Shown here: positions 63,238 to 64,000 of the stretch, in pieces
How the letters are laid out: the number at the start of each line of letters is the position of its first letter
Numbering within the stretch: the stretch's first letter is position 1
DNA from: Thermotoga sp. SG1
GTDB taxonomy: Bacteria; Thermotogota; Thermotogae; Thermotogales; Thermotogaceae
Direction: 5' to 3'
Length of the DNA stretch: 64,000 bases
Assembly: GCF_002865985.1 (NCBI RefSeq)
Contig: NZ_LNDD01000005.1
Location: 186,001 to 250,000, forward strand
Notes under the pieces: model-generated
What the model saw: the letters and a program-made list of their open reading frames with translations, nothing else
What the model was told of the DNA's origin: nothing
Databases searched by the model: none
Program-made: the position numbers and the translations under genes

Positions 63238-64000
63238 TTACCTCCTCATAATAAGGAGATGTTCTGTGGGTGTTCGCTCGTCTTCTAGGCCGGTTGCAGG
63301 ATTGAATTTTGTACTGAACATTCTTCTTGCCACAATTGTGTCGACCAGTGTCTTCTCATGGCTGAAACCGAGGCTTTCAAGATGCTCTTTTAAGATCTCA
63401 TCAATGGGAATCCTCAAGTGACGAATCTTTGCAGGTCCAACGAAGATAGCTATGATCTCAATTTTCGAGTGGTTCGTATTGAAAAATTGTACTAGCGACC
63501 GGAAGTATGTATCGTAGAGATGTAGAAGTTTTGGATGCCTCAAGTTGACAACTTTTTCTCTGAGGGCGTAGAAGGTGTCGCTGTTAATCTTTACTGGTTT
63601 TATCTTGTTGTAAGGGATCTCATGCCTGGTGAGTGTTCGGATGTCCTGGCCAGAATAACCAAGCCATGCAAGCTCGAGCTTAAAGCTTCTTATGTACTCC
63701 TGAGATTGAAGGTACGGAGGGGACGTGATGAGAAGCTTCACTTCCCTATGAAGAGATTGATTCAAAGAATCACAAACAACCAGTTTGTTCCCTCTCTTCT
63801 CGCTTGTGAAGATTTCAAGTTCAACATCTTTGGGTCCATACTCCCTATACTCACGAAGTTTTTTCAGGACCGTGTAAACATTCCTCCAGTACATTTCTTC
63901 CATTTTCTGAAACCAATTGTTTTTCATTAATTGTTCTACCTTTTGAATGGCATACTTTGACTTATACAGCTTAGATATTTTTTCATCAGAAAAGCTGAAG
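63238..64000 (-). CDS. DNA methyltransferase (N4-cytosine/N6-adenine, partial)
   Basis: The frame stays open from its stop at 63238 through the window end, so the start lies outside; an ATG at 63927 is internal. The catalytic motif IV is LLITSPPYLQSQ, typical of amino-methyltransferases (N4C or N6A). The later parts (FVGPAKIRHLRIPIDEIL) fit the C-terminal half of a methylase; motif I with the SAM site should lie upstream, outside. It pairs with the restriction gene and protects the host site. Confidence 0.85.
   Translation of the reverse strand, partial: FSFSDEKISKLYKSKYAIQKVEQLMKNNWFQKMEEMYWRNVYTVLKKLREYREYGPKDVELEIFTSEKRGNKLVVCDSLNQSLHREVKLLITSPPYLQSQEYIRSFKLELAWLGYSGQDIRTLTRHEIPYNKIKPVKINSDTFYALREKVVNLRHPKLLHLYDTYFRSLVQFFNTNHSKIEIIAIFVGPAKIRHLRIPIDEILKEHLESLGFSHEKTLVDTIVARRMFSTKFNPATGLEDERTPTEHLLIMRR

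Overview
The window comes from a hyperthermophilic Thermotoga (sensu stricto). Three things support this: a trimeric bifurcating-type [FeFe] hydrogenase, a di-myo-inositol phosphate pathway, and GH57 and GH32 enzymes that I recognise from T. maritima in this gene order. From memory, the GH32 invertase differs from T. maritima BfrA at roughly one residue in five, so the strain is probably a sister species such as T. neapolitana; that is not proven here.

Layout. 0-3.5 kb (+): rplM end, rpsI, dnaG and the primary sigma factor. 3.5-16.0 kb (-): one tight operon read from about 16.0 kb downward: IF-2B-like protein, aspS, STAS protein, cmk, ispH, rpsA, der, plsY, a periplasmic propeller protein, a TPR protein, mfd. 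16.2-19.8 kb (+): DUF4912 protein, GH57 glucan enzyme, rsmA, a GlpP paralogue. 19.8-26.2 kb (-): a glycerol operon (glpF, glpK, glpP, then GlpA-like, FAD oxidoreductase, DUF1667 and CoA-binding genes). It has a near-consensus promoter and two leader hairpins that look like GlpP antitermination targets. 26.2-28.0 kb: a chemoreceptor. 28.1-35.9 kb (-): the hydrogenase operon. It opens with a small [2Fe-2S] protein, a sensory HydS-type hydrogenase and a SpoIIE-type phosphatase, followed by HydC, HydB, HydA and a second Rex; a Rex-like operator lies at its promoter. 36-42.7 kb (+): di-myo-inositol phosphate synthesis, a minimal SufC/SufB-like pair (SMS type), tRNA-Val, inositol monophosphatase and invertase.

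42.7-55.3 kb is the most unusual region: two Pel-like exopolysaccharide cassettes. Each has pelG-pelD-pelE on the + strand facing a convergent pelF on the - strand. Between them lies a PelA function split into two divergent genes, a GH114 glycosidase and a CE-type deacetylase. Both PelD proteins keep an RxxD cyclic-di-GMP I-site. The island is followed by two HD-GYP phosphodiesterases (55.3 and 57.5 kb), giving a plausible cyclic-di-GMP-controlled polysaccharide system. Cassette 1 is visibly AT-richer than cassette 2.

57-61.4 kb holds two tiny Trp/Gly/Arg-rich proteins behind a palindromic operator, membrane and DUF218 proteins, and a FliK-like/FlhB-C-like pair. 61.4-64 kb has tRNA-Pro, tRNA-Glu and a type II restriction-modification pair that runs off the window.

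Base counts and motif spacings were made by eye. Promoter, operator and terminator calls are pattern readings without experimental support.
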